Of a DNA stretch of 20,388 nt, positions 8,685 through 15,488 are shown one piece after another. Positions within the stretch are counted from its first letter, which is position 1, and each line of letters opens with the position of its first letter. A model generated the notes under the pieces. That model was not told the DNA's origin. It did not search any database and was given only the letters and a program-made list of their open reading frames with translations. A program made the position numbers and the translations under genes. This stretch comes from a virus. Where the stretch lies: IMG/VR virus record IMGVR_UViG_3300045431_000049, positions 1 to 20,388 of that record; one strand, given 5' to 3'.

Positions 8685-9700
8685 CACGCCACCGTATAAG
8701 CTGAATTAGACGACGAAGGGGTGTACCCGCCCGCGCGCGAGAACGTCGTAGCGGGGCGCCGCACGTTGGCCAGCGCGTCGCGGAAACCAGACAACGCGTC
8801 GGGCAGCGAGTTTGGATTGGGCGCGCGGTAATTGTTGACGTTGTCTTTGATGCCCCGCGTGACATCGTTAATCCGCGTGCTTATGTTCTTCAGACCTGAA
8901 TCCGCGTCCAACCCGTCGGGCAGGCTTTGGCCCGTATCTGCCGCGTTAAAGACACTGGCCAGCGCATCGTTACGCTGGCGCAGGATGTCGGCCTGCAACG
9001 ACCGAGAGCCTTCTTCTGCTTTAGCCGCCACGCCCGCTTGAGCCTCCGCTTTGGCTTCGGTAAGTTCTCCGAACGACCTGGCTGCGGCGGACGAGTTGAG
9101 ATTCGCGTTGTCTGCGAACTTGAGCGTCATATCCCGAGATGCATCCCCGAAACTCTTTTCGAGTTTTGGCGCGTAGTACGCGAGGAACTTGTCTTTGAAG
9201 TCTTGGTAAAACGAGTCATCAAACTGACGAAAAGTGTCGTCGATCGTTCCCTTAGCTTCCGTGATAAACTTCTGCCGACCCTCATTGTACCGACGCACTT
9301 CCGCCGCGCGAGCCGCCGCCTGCGCAGCCGCCGCCATCTGCGAAGAGAACTGCGCTTGCTGGGCTTGCCGCTGTTGTTCGCGCAACTCGTTCAGCGTTCG
9401 CATTTGCGCGCTTTGCTGGAACGAAGCAAAATTCATCGCGTCGGCGAGCGCTTTGGCCGCCGCGTCTCGCTGCATCTGAACTGATGTCGCGTTGGCGTCA
9501 TTTGTCTGCGTTGCGATGTTCGTCGCGGTGGCAACTCGATCTTTTAGAAGATCTTCAATTCGTCGCGCTTCGATAGCCGCTTGTTCGTCCGCAAGCCTGC
9601 GCTGAAGCTCCAGAACCGCGGCAGCGTCCTGTTTGTTCAGTTCAAACTGACGAGAAGCTTCTTCTTGCTGTGTCGTCATCAAGGGCGAGTCAATAGCCAT
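8684..9700 (-). CDS. Probable internal virion (ejection) protein, coiled-coil
   Basis: A 338-residue protein. Residues about 10-150 are almost pure Ala/Gln/Glu/Arg helix (for example LNELREQQRQAQQAQF and MAAAAQAAARAAEVRRY), predicted to form a long coiled coil. An aromatic middle (RQFDDSFYQDFKDKFLAYYAP) and a Ser/Pro C-terminus follow. No signal peptide or membrane segment is visible. It is the first gene after the nozzle, the position of T7 gp13/gp14, and is followed by two further helix-rich genes and a giant one, which together resemble an ejectosome cassette. Sequence families of such proteins diverge fast, so I rely on position and composition. It starts at ATG 9700 with a weak GGAA upstream; its TGA overlaps the next ATG. 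Confidence 0.72.
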   Translation of the reverse strand: MAIDSPLMTTQQEEASRQFELNKQDAAAVLELQRRLADEQAAIEARRIEDLLKDRVATATNIATQTNDANATSVQMQRDAAAKALADAMNFASFQQSAQMRTLNELREQQRQAQQAQFSSQMAAAAQAAARAAEVRRYNEGRQKFITEAKGTIDDTFRQFDDSFYQDFKDKFLAYYAPKLEKSFGDASRDMTLKFADNANLNSSAAARSFGELTEAKAEAQAGVAAKAEEGSRSLQADILRQRNDALASVFNAADTGQSLPDGLDADSGLKNISTRINDVTRGIKDNVNNYRAPNPNSLPDALSGFRDALANVRRPATTFSRAGGYTPSSSNSAYTVA

Positions 9701-9705
9701 GTGAC

Positions 9706-11430
9706 TTATTCCGACAAGTTTCGGTCAAAGTGAATGACGACACTTACCAAACGCTTGTATCCCGAACCTCGTCCGATGAACTCAAGCGTCGGATTAGTCT
9801 GCCAGCCAATCGTGGGCACGGCGGGGGCGTCGAACGTAGGCTCGAACAGGATCGACGCTCGTTCGGTCGCGCTTTCAGTTAGGTCATACGCTTGGCGTAC
9901 TTCCCACTCCCCGATGACCCCGAAGTCAAATCCCGTTACGTCTTTGAATGTCGCGGGCGCTCCCGCGGAAAGATTGGCCAATCTAATGCGTGGCACCGTC
10001 GAGTCGTAAACGTCTCCGGTCAGTCCACCATAGATGTATACCGTATTTCCCGACCGAACCCAAACACGATCATTGCAGATGCAAGCGTCATCCGCGGTAA
10101 AGCCCAAGATGTATTCCGACCACCCATACACACGCGTAGCGGTAAACCGCGTTAGGACATAGGCCCGGTCAGAGAGGAAGCACAAGAAGCGATTGTCTAC
10201 AGGTTCCACAATCGATATCGCGTTAGCAATCGTATCCGCGCTCATCGCAGCCATGCGCGGGATAAGAAGTTCGTCGATCTGCGACCCAACCTCGTCCACC
10301 AGCGCGTAGTTGGCGAGTGTCGAGGATGGCTGAAGTGCGCGAAGCCCCTTGCGATCGAGGAACATAAGCCCGGTGTCGCCGAAGGGGCGAACCGACTTCG
10401 GCGAACGAGTGCCGTAGTTCTGAATGGTTTGCTTACGCGTGTTTTGCGTGTCGTCGGCGGCAACGTCCCAGATCTGGATGTTTGTGTCGGTGAACAGCGC
10501 TAAGTCCGCGATGTACACGCCCACGCCCGTAAGATCCGCCGCGCCTGATGTGTGGTTCGATATTTCGACAAAACCCGCGCCGGGATAGTCAGGGTTCCAT
10601 TGAACAGGCGTCAGTACCGAAGAAAAATGCAGACGCGGCCCCGACAACGCGTACATCTTCGCGTCGTGCGTAAGGACCGTTTTGCCGGGCACGTACGATC
10701 CTACGTCTGCTTGACCGTTAGCTACCGGGGTCGGCGCGCTTGTCGTCATGCCACCGCTAACCGCGATCACAACTATGGATCCGTTTTGGCTATCGCCTAC
10801 CGATTGGTCCGCGATAAGATTGACCGTTTGATTGATCGCAGTGGCCGCAAATTCCGGGCTCGATGCAAATGCTGAAATGGTGCTGGCGATGGCGGTTGCT
10901 GTGGCCGAATTAGATGTCGCCCAACTAACAGTTGACCCTAGTATCTCAATACCGTTGACTTTGATCGAAGTTACCGATCCTGTCGTTCCTGTCACATCAA
11001 ACGATGCTCGGGCGCGACCGTCGGCCCAAGCTGCGACCCGGGCTCCGTCATAGTAGTGATGTGTTGAGCCGTCGGCGAATGTTACCGACAGATACAGCTT
11101 TCCGTCGTAAACATCCCACGAGTTGATCTTGCTAATCGCCGAGCCAGCATCGGTCGGATGAACGATCTTTTGATATCCGAACACCGCATCCAGACTAGTA
11201 GGTCGATCAACAATGCCGAACACGAAGGGTACATTGTTTACTGTCGCAAGCCCCACCGTTTGCGCCGGGGGAAGCGTGTACTGCTGGACAAACGCCTTTC
11301 GCACTTCCCAATCGCCGCCGCGCGTCAGATGCACGTTCTCGGCTACCGAAGCGGATCCGCTCGGTAGAGCCCATTCGGGCTTTCGCAAGTCTAATCCACC
11401 TGCGAACCGATCAACGACAAAATAAGGCAT
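9706..11430 (-). CDS. Tail nozzle / tail tubular protein B-like
   Basis: Forms the distal short tail tube below the adaptor. The 574-residue product begins with the typical nozzle signature: a FAGGLDLRKPEWALPSGSA segment and then ENVHLTRGGDWEVRKAF (about residues 9-47). The rest is strand-rich with repeated aromatic strands (YIADLALFTDTNIQIWDV; GLMFLDRKGLRALQPS; DNRFLCFLSDRAYVLTRF; DRVWVRSGNTVYIYGG) as expected of a beta-propeller like T7 gp12 or P22 gp10. A Thr/Ser/Ala-rich domain at about 142-232 (VTSIKVNGIEILGSTVSWAT onward) looks inserted into the propeller. The ATG overlaps the upstream stop as TGATG and has no clear Shine-Dalgarno, so translation is probably coupled. Assignment by motif and gene order is strong. 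Confidence 0.85.
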   Translation of the reverse strand: MPYFVVDRFAGGLDLRKPEWALPSGSASVAENVHLTRGGDWEVRKAFVQQYTLPPAQTVGLATVNNVPFVFGIVDRPTSLDAVFGYQKIVHPTDAGSAISKINSWDVYDGKLYLSVTFADGSTHHYYDGARVAAWADGRARASFDVTGTTGSVTSIKVNGIEILGSTVSWATSNSATATAIASTISAFASSPEFAATAINQTVNLIADQSVGDSQNGSIVVIAVSGGMTTSAPTPVANGQADVGSYVPGKTVLTHDAKMYALSGPRLHFSSVLTPVQWNPDYPGAGFVEISNHTSGAADLTGVGVYIADLALFTDTNIQIWDVAADDTQNTRKQTIQNYGTRSPKSVRPFGDTGLMFLDRKGLRALQPSSTLANYALVDEVGSQIDELLIPRMAAMSADTIANAISIVEPVDNRFLCFLSDRAYVLTRFTATRVYGWSEYILGFTADDACICNDRVWVRSGNTVYIYGGLTGDVYDSTVPRIRLANLSAGAPATFKDVTGFDFGVIGEWEVRQAYDLTESATERASILFEPTFDAPAVPTIGWQTNPTLEFIGRGSGYKRLVSVVIHFDRNLSE

Positions 11431-11975
11431 CAGCTATACGGAGTGTCCAATTCTAGGCGGCACGACACACGCAAACCCGACGAGGGCGCAGTAAAACCGT
11501 TGGCTGTCCACAAAAGACCGAACAGTCCTTCGTCTGGACGATTGGATCCCGAGATGGCCCGGTCTAGCCTTATCGGAATGTCGAACTGGTTGGCCCCGCC
11601 TGCGTGAAGAGACGCGTACGCTGAATTTGCCGCAGCAAAAGTCGTTTGGCTTGACAAGCGAGCGATCCATCCAGGCTCAACACTACCTGACGACGCCACA
11701 ACAGCGTACGCCCCGTTATCCCCGGCTGTCACCGCAGGGCGATAACGAAATAGGTCTAGCGTGAACGCGGCGTTGGCTACGCTAACTCCCGTGGCTTCAA
11801 CCGTCAGCAACGCGCGACGCAACCACCCTGCCCGGGTATCTTTGAAGTTGCCGTCAAAAAGAAAATCCATTGGGGTGACACTGGCCGCCGTAGTGCTGTC
11901 AGCGACAAGATCGTTGTTTCCGTACGGCGTCGCGCCCGATGCAGTCTGGAACACGGCTGGGATAGCGAGGAGCAT
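11430..11975 (-). CDS. Beta-rich phage structural protein, role unknown
   Basis: A 181-residue, low-charge protein with alternating strand-like segments. It contains the pattern YGNNDLVADSTTAASVTPMDF near the N-terminus (about residues 18-38), then RRALLTVEATG, FTLDLFRYRP and RVSCRLELDTPYS at the end. I recall similar 'D-L-V-A-x-S-T-T-A-x-S-V-T-P' proteins in many phages, annotated as hypothetical or structural with a likely jelly-roll fold. That is family memory, not a proven function. It sits between the adaptor and the nozzle, three bases after the former and sharing one base with the latter (TGATG). CAGGA lies seven bases before the ATG. It may decorate the tail or the head vertex. Confidence 0.7.
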   Translation of the reverse strand: MLLAIPAVFQTASGATPYGNNDLVADSTTAASVTPMDFLFDGNFKDTRAGWLRRALLTVEATGVSVANAAFTLDLFRYRPAVTAGDNGAYAVVASSGSVEPGWIARLSSQTTFAAANSAYASLHAGGANQFDIPIRLDRAISGSNRPDEGLFGLLWTANGFTAPSSGLRVSCRLELDTPYS

Positions 11976-11978
11976 AGC

Positions 11979-12686
11979 TTAATCCTGTTTGGCGGTAAGA
12001 ATGCGTTGCGTTGGGTCTCGGGGGTCAAGCTCTTTGGGTTCGTCGCCAAGTTTGACGACCGTTCCCGACATCTGGTTAGATTTCAGCATGGCAAGATGCT
12101 TCTCGGCGTCCGCCCGCATCATCATCGCCTGCTTAGGGTCTCGGCGGCTCATCAGTTTAGCCCCGGCCATCATGACGAGCAGCACGCTGTCCAACATGCA
12201 GATGTCAGTGTCGAGCACCAATGGGGTAAGCTTGCGCTTGCCGGTGAAGCGAATGGTCATCGTTGACGCTGGAGTCGGCCATATCTCGAACTGATCTTCC
12301 GTGTGCGGTTCCCAACGCTGAGGCGGATCGGCCTGTGCCCCGGCGTCCGAGTTGTACGAAGTGTAAAGCTCAGGGGTGATCCCGCGCACCAGAGGCAACC
12401 AGACGTTTCCCCATCGCACGTACACCCGCCGAACGTTGTCGTACGAGATGTCTACCGGGTAGTCGTAGTACCGCTGGCCAGCGGCGGTCGACTTGTCGAA
12501 GAAGCCGTTGGCCAGCGTGCCTATCAGATGGGGCCAATCAAATTCAGCGTAGAGACGTTCTTGCTCCATCCGAATCGAATGCGCCACGTTGGCCCGAAAA
12601 TTTTGGCCCAGCGCCGGGTTGGAACTCAGCGCCGTCTCTAGCTGTACCGCTTCGATAAGCTGGCTTAGAGGGACGCCGAGCGCCAT
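11979..12686 (-). CDS. Head-tail adaptor (tail tubular protein A / gp4-like)
   Basis: Connects the portal to the tail nozzle and seals the packaged head. The 235-residue product opens with a helical region and the motif RMEQERLYAEFDWPHL (about residues 39-54). This matches the Arg-x-x-x-Glu-Arg-Leu...Asp-Trp-Pro-x-Leu signature I associate with podovirus adaptor proteins. Strand-rich segments follow (YYDYPVDISYDNVRRVYVRWG; FEIWPTPASTMTIRFTGKR). It ends in a helical tail with a Met-rich part (DPKQAMMMRADAEKHLAML) and a polar C-terminus. The order adaptor then nozzle matches T7 gp11-gp12, here with one extra gene between them. AAGGAG seven bases before the ATG is a strong ribosome-binding site and fixes the start. 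Family assignment is from motif memory and context. Confidence 0.8.
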   Translation of the reverse strand: MALGVPLSQLIEAVQLETALSSNPALGQNFRANVAHSIRMEQERLYAEFDWPHLIGTLANGFFDKSTAAGQRYYDYPVDISYDNVRRVYVRWGNVWLPLVRGITPELYTSYNSDAGAQADPPQRWEPHTEDQFEIWPTPASTMTIRFTGKRKLTPLVLDTDICMLDSVLLVMMAGAKLMSRRDPKQAMMMRADAEKHLAMLKSNQMSGTVVKLGDEPKELDPRDPTQRILTAKQD

Positions 12687-12697
12687 CGTCTAACTCC

Positions 12698-13306
12698 TTA
12701 TCCAAAAGCGTCGGCGAGACTTTCGGAAGCTGACTTTCCCTTGGCGGGGCGGCCTCGCTTCTTCGGCGTCGGCGTAACTGGCGGTGCAGTTTCCAGAGCC
12801 CGTGTTTCTTCATTGTCCGCGTCGAACTCCTCGTCGAATGCGTCGATTTCGGATTCGCCAAACGTCTCTTGTTCGCCCGCCTGTTCTTCCAGCCTGCGTG
12901 CGGCTTCTTCTGCGGCGGCGCGCAAACGACGAGCTTCCTCGCGCGGATTGATACCAATGTCGGCCAAGCGTTTTGGTAGAGGAGAGAACGGGCCAAAAAG
13001 GCGAGCGACTGTGCCCGACGTTTCGTCCATCGGACCCGAAGCGCCTTCATATTCAACGATCAAACGCTCGCGCTCGCGCTCGTCCATCCACTCCCCGCAA
13101 GGCTCGACGCCCTCGATGACAACACCTGGCTTGCCTTTGGGATCGGACGATCGGGCGTCGTACGTGTACAAGGGGCGAATATCGAGAACTGCGTCTTCGC
13201 CGTGCAAGAACTTGAGTACTCGGATTTCGGGCACGGTCACGAGTTTGTTCGTCACGGTATGCTGGGTCGACCCAGCTACGCGGACAGTGCAAGTGCAGTA
13301 AAGCAA
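12698..13306 (-). CDS. Acidic structural-module protein with AT-hook-like C-terminus
   Basis: Not recognised as a named family. From the TTG at 13306 the product has 202 residues. It begins with a beta-like part (VRVAGSTQHTVTNKLVTVPE) and has a central segment ending PLPKRLADIGINPREEARRL. A helix of alternating Ala, Glu and Arg runs through AAAEEAARRLEEQAG, followed by a strongly acidic stretch (SEIDAFDEEFDADNEE). The basic tail KKRGRPAKGK resembles an AT-hook (Gly-Arg-Pro core flanked by basic residues). The same frame stays open far upstream, but that part is an Arg/Ser-rich shadow of the decoration gene. Position between decoration protein and adaptor suggests a head-completion or minor structural role; DNA binding is speculation from the tail motif. 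The stop overlaps the ribosome-binding site of the next gene. Confidence 0.75.
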   Translation of the reverse strand: MLYCTCTVRVAGSTQHTVTNKLVTVPEIRVLKFLHGEDAVLDIRPLYTYDARSSDPKGKPGVVIEGVEPCGEWMDERERERLIVEYEGASGPMDETSGTVARLFGPFSPLPKRLADIGINPREEARRLRAAAEEAARRLEEQAGEQETFGESEIDAFDEEFDADNEETRALETAPPVTPTPKKRGRPAKGKSASESLADAFG

Positions 13307-13313
13307 AACATTG

Positions 13314-13318
13314 CCTCC
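13314..13318 (-). promoter_or_regulatory. Ribosome-binding site selecting a TTG start
   Basis: GGAGG on the minus strand, seven bases before TTG 13306. A second GGGAGG lies 10 bases further upstream. No in-frame ATG exists near here, so this site decides the start of the 202-residue gene downstream. Confidence 0.65.
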
Positions 13319-13333
13319 ATAGCCTCCCAAGGT

Positions 13334-13376
13334 GAACCGCGCGCATGGGGGAGGCGCTTTCCCGTGCGCGCGGTTC
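13334..13376 (-). other. Perfect 12-bp inverted repeat (RNA hairpin) after the capsid genes
   Basis: The arms GAACCGCGCGCA (13334-13345 as written on the plus strand) and TGCGCGCGGTTC (13365-13376) are perfect reverse complements around a 19-base loop. The loop itself holds a smaller GGGA/TCCC pairing on the transcript. It lies in the largest gap of the operon (76 bases), just after the decoration-like gene and just before the next gene's ribosome-binding site. There is no T-run after the stem on the minus strand, so it is not a standard intrinsic terminator. A role as a partial terminator, RNase processing site or 3'-end protector that sets capsid mRNA above tail mRNA is inference. Confidence 0.7.
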
Positions 13377-13382
13377 TCTCGG

Positions 13383-14354
13383 TCAGCTCCCGAATTGCGG
13401 GTTGCCGAGATACCAAGGCTCGCCGCCAGCGACGACAAGCGTATATGTGCGTGAACCATCAGGAACGTTGGCTGCGTTCGTGTTAGGAGCGAACGTGCCG
13501 CGAACGTCAGCGGTCGTTGCCGTTGACACCGTGCTGGACGCCAGACCAGCAACCGTCGTGGGCGCGTTAGACGGCGCGGCGCCATCTTGCAGCGTGTACA
13601 GAACGGCGCCGATGTGACCGATCCAGAACGGCAGTCCGAAGACCGCGCCCCAGCCGCACGAGATGTTGCCCGCGCACGCCGCGTCGACCGAGATCGAAGT
13701 GATAGACGCGAACGCCTTGATCCCCGCAACCGTGGCCGCGTTGACGCCTGTGATCGTTTCGATGACCGTCGAACCGTACTCGTCAACTCCCGTGATCGTG
13801 AACACGCGAGCCGTGTCGACACCTGACGAAGTGATCGTCACGTTGCGCGGAACGTCGAACACCAGAGCCGCGGTGATAAGCGTCAGAGCGCCGCCGACGC
13901 CGACCGCAGCCGCTGCACGAAGACCTGCTGAGTTAGTCGCCGTGGGGTTACGAATGCGAACGCTGACCAGTTCCATCGGGGCGAGTCGGCGAACCGGAAT
14001 TGGGGTCAAGCCGCGAGCGCCTTGGATCGAAGCCCCGGTGCCGGGAACACCGACGGCAACGTACTGCCGGTTTTCCAGATTCGAGTTGCCCAGAATTTCA
14101 AGCTCAAGCCTGAAAACCGAACCCGCGGGTAGCGTACCCGCGCGACGCCACGTGACCGTCACGTTGGTTGCGTTCAGCGTAACGCCAAAATCGACGGGGC
14201 AATTCACCAGCGTTTGATTGACGTAACCACGATGCTGCGCGCCATCGACAAAGTCACCCCGGGAAAAACCCGTCGGATAAGGAACGGTGAAGGTACCAGA
14301 AGTCGCGACTGCCGTAGCAAGCGTGGCGACCGCACCAGAAGAAGCGTAAGACAT
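13383..14354 (-). CDS. Capsid-associated (decoration-like) structural protein
   Basis: A 323-residue beta-rich protein immediately after the capsid gene, probably a head surface or head-stabilising protein. It is poor in charged residues and full of Thr, Val, Ala, Gly and Ser. Its second half contains a recurring phage-structural pattern: a strand pair around VFTITGVDEYGSTVIETITG, then AFASITSISVD, then GWGAVFGLPFWIG. I know this TITG / SITSISV / GLP pattern from proteins encoded beside capsid genes in many phages, usually annotated only as structural. The start is well supported by GGAGG five bases before the ATG, one of the best ribosome-binding sites in the window, implying high expression as expected for a capsomer-stoichiometric protein. 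The gene ends seven bases before the right arm of a strong hairpin. Confidence 0.72.
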   Translation of the reverse strand: MSYASSGAVATLATAVATSGTFTVPYPTGFSRGDFVDGAQHRGYVNQTLVNCPVDFGVTLNATNVTVTWRRAGTLPAGSVFRLELEILGNSNLENRQYVAVGVPGTGASIQGARGLTPIPVRRLAPMELVSVRIRNPTATNSAGLRAAAAVGVGGALTLITAALVFDVPRNVTITSSGVDTARVFTITGVDEYGSTVIETITGVNAATVAGIKAFASITSISVDAACAGNISCGWGAVFGLPFWIGHIGAVLYTLQDGAAPSNAPTTVAGLASSTVSTATTADVRGTFAPNTNAANVPDGSRTYTLVVAGGEPWYLGNPQFGS

Positions 14355-14359
14355 GATAT

Positions 14360-14364
14360 CCTCC
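14360..14364 (-). promoter_or_regulatory. Strong ribosome-binding site of the decoration-like gene
   Basis: GGAGG on the minus strand, five bases before the ATG at 14354, in the 12-base gap after the capsid gene. It fixes the start of the downstream gene. Confidence 0.85.
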
Positions 14365-14366
14365 GA

Positions 14367-15425
14367 TTACGACACGGTCGGGTTGATTTCGTACACGCCG
14401 TGGCAGTTGAGTTGGTTGAAAACCAACGCGCCGGTGAACGTGACGCCGCGATAAAGAACGTACTTTTCAGGCGGGCGCGCAGGCGAATGCTTTTTCATAT
14501 CTTCGCCTTGCATCGCCATCAGCATGATCCGACGCGGGTCGAGAATGTAGGCAAAGTTTTGCAGACCCAGGTCGTCAAGAGAGGGGTCGTACTGAACCTT
14601 GCCAACGCCGCGCATGGAGATGTCGGCAATGCCGATCGACGTCGCGCCCGATTTCTCGAAGCCTTCCAGCGTAAAGTTACCTTTTGCCGTGATTTCGGTT
14701 TCGAGCACGTCGATAAAGTTTGAACCCGCAAGGAAGAGAGTCGGGCGTCCACCGTAACGGCGAAGCTGACGCACTTCACGGCGCAGGGTTTGAATGAGCG
14801 TGCTGTTCGAGCGCGACGGGTTGATGCGGTTGCCGCCGACAAGCGAACGGTTCCGCCACCACGGATTGAGCGCTCGGTCGATACCGCCCACAACGCCCGT
14901 AGTCGGGTCGAGAGAAATGGCTGATTGGATTCCGCCAAACACCTTCGACGACTGCGTGCCGTCGCGCCAGAGGATCGAGTTGAAGGACCGCGCCATGCCC
15001 TCGTCCATATCCTCAAGCTTGTCTTGCATGAGGTTCGAGATTTCGAGCATTTCGCGGTCGGACACTTCCGACGTGTTTTCGCCCGTCGTCGTGTCGAGAA
15101 CCGTGATCCCGTTACGCTTCAGTTCGGTCATCGTAAGCGACATACCGGCGTGCAGTTCGCGCCACGGAAACGTGAACTGACGCATTTTAGCGGGGTTGGT
15201 GTAAACAACCGTGTCGTCGCTGTCGAAGCCCATGAACGTCGTGACGTACTCGGCTTTGACGTTGCCTTTGATTTCGCCTTTGCCGCCCGGGAAAGTTTTC
15301 TTACCCGACGTCATCGCCGAAAGAAGCGGCTTGTCTTGAATCGTTTGCGAGAGCGGTTGGCCCCGCAGATAGTGGTCGAGCGTCGCGTTCGCGATGTTTT
15401 CGACCTGTTCCATAGTCAACGGCAT
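14367..15425 (-). CDS. Major capsid protein
   Basis: Forms the icosahedral shell; an HK97-type fold is expected from family knowledge and context, not seen directly. The 352-residue product starts MPLTMEQVENIANATLDHYL and has a long basic and Gly-rich early loop (KKTFPGGKGEIKGN, about 42-55) followed by aromatic-rich strands (TFPWRELHAGMSLTMTELKR). Next is an acidic helix (MLEISNLMQDKLEDMDEGMA) and a C-terminal part with DPRRIMLMAMQGEDMKK and YVLYRGVTFTGALVFNQL. No N-terminal protease-like extension is present, consistent with a separate scaffold. AGGGA lies about 10 bases before the ATG. It is preceded by a 63-base gap, the second longest in the operon, and followed 12 bases later by a decoration-like gene. 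Length and position fit podovirus capsid proteins. Confidence 0.88.
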   Translation of the reverse strand: MPLTMEQVENIANATLDHYLRGQPLSQTIQDKPLLSAMTSGKKTFPGGKGEIKGNVKAEYVTTFMGFDSDDTVVYTNPAKMRQFTFPWRELHAGMSLTMTELKRNGITVLDTTTGENTSEVSDREMLEISNLMQDKLEDMDEGMARSFNSILWRDGTQSSKVFGGIQSAISLDPTTGVVGGIDRALNPWWRNRSLVGGNRINPSRSNSTLIQTLRREVRQLRRYGGRPTLFLAGSNFIDVLETEITAKGNFTLEGFEKSGATSIGIADISMRGVGKVQYDPSLDDLGLQNFAYILDPRRIMLMAMQGEDMKKHSPARPPEKYVLYRGVTFTGALVFNQLNCHGVYEINPTVS

Positions 15426-15462
15426 GAGAAAGTATCCCTGCTAAAGAGTGGTAGCAAGGCGG

Positions 15463-15487
15463 CGTCGTTCTCAGTTGGCCGTCGTTC
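15463..15487. repeat. Short direct repeat in the scaffold-capsid gap
   Basis: CGTCGTTC is present at 15463-15470 and 15480-15487, 17 bases apart, within the 63-base gap between the scaffold stop and the capsid start. I see no convincing -35/-10 pair or terminator in this gap. The repeat may be chance, or a protein or RNA-structure element affecting capsid expression. Confidence 0.4.
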
Positions 15488-15488
15488 C

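Noticed and set aside
13307-13822. Upstream extension of the 202-residue gene as a 374-codon frame
   Set aside because: The extension is an Arg/Ser-rich shadow of the decoration-like gene. Sensible protein composition and a good ribosome-binding site begin only at TTG 13306.
15426-15488. Possible promoter (TTGCTA, 17 bases, TACTTT) before the capsid gene
   Set aside because: The match to both hexamers is poor, and a transcript would begin at or after the capsid ATG, removing its ribosome-binding site.
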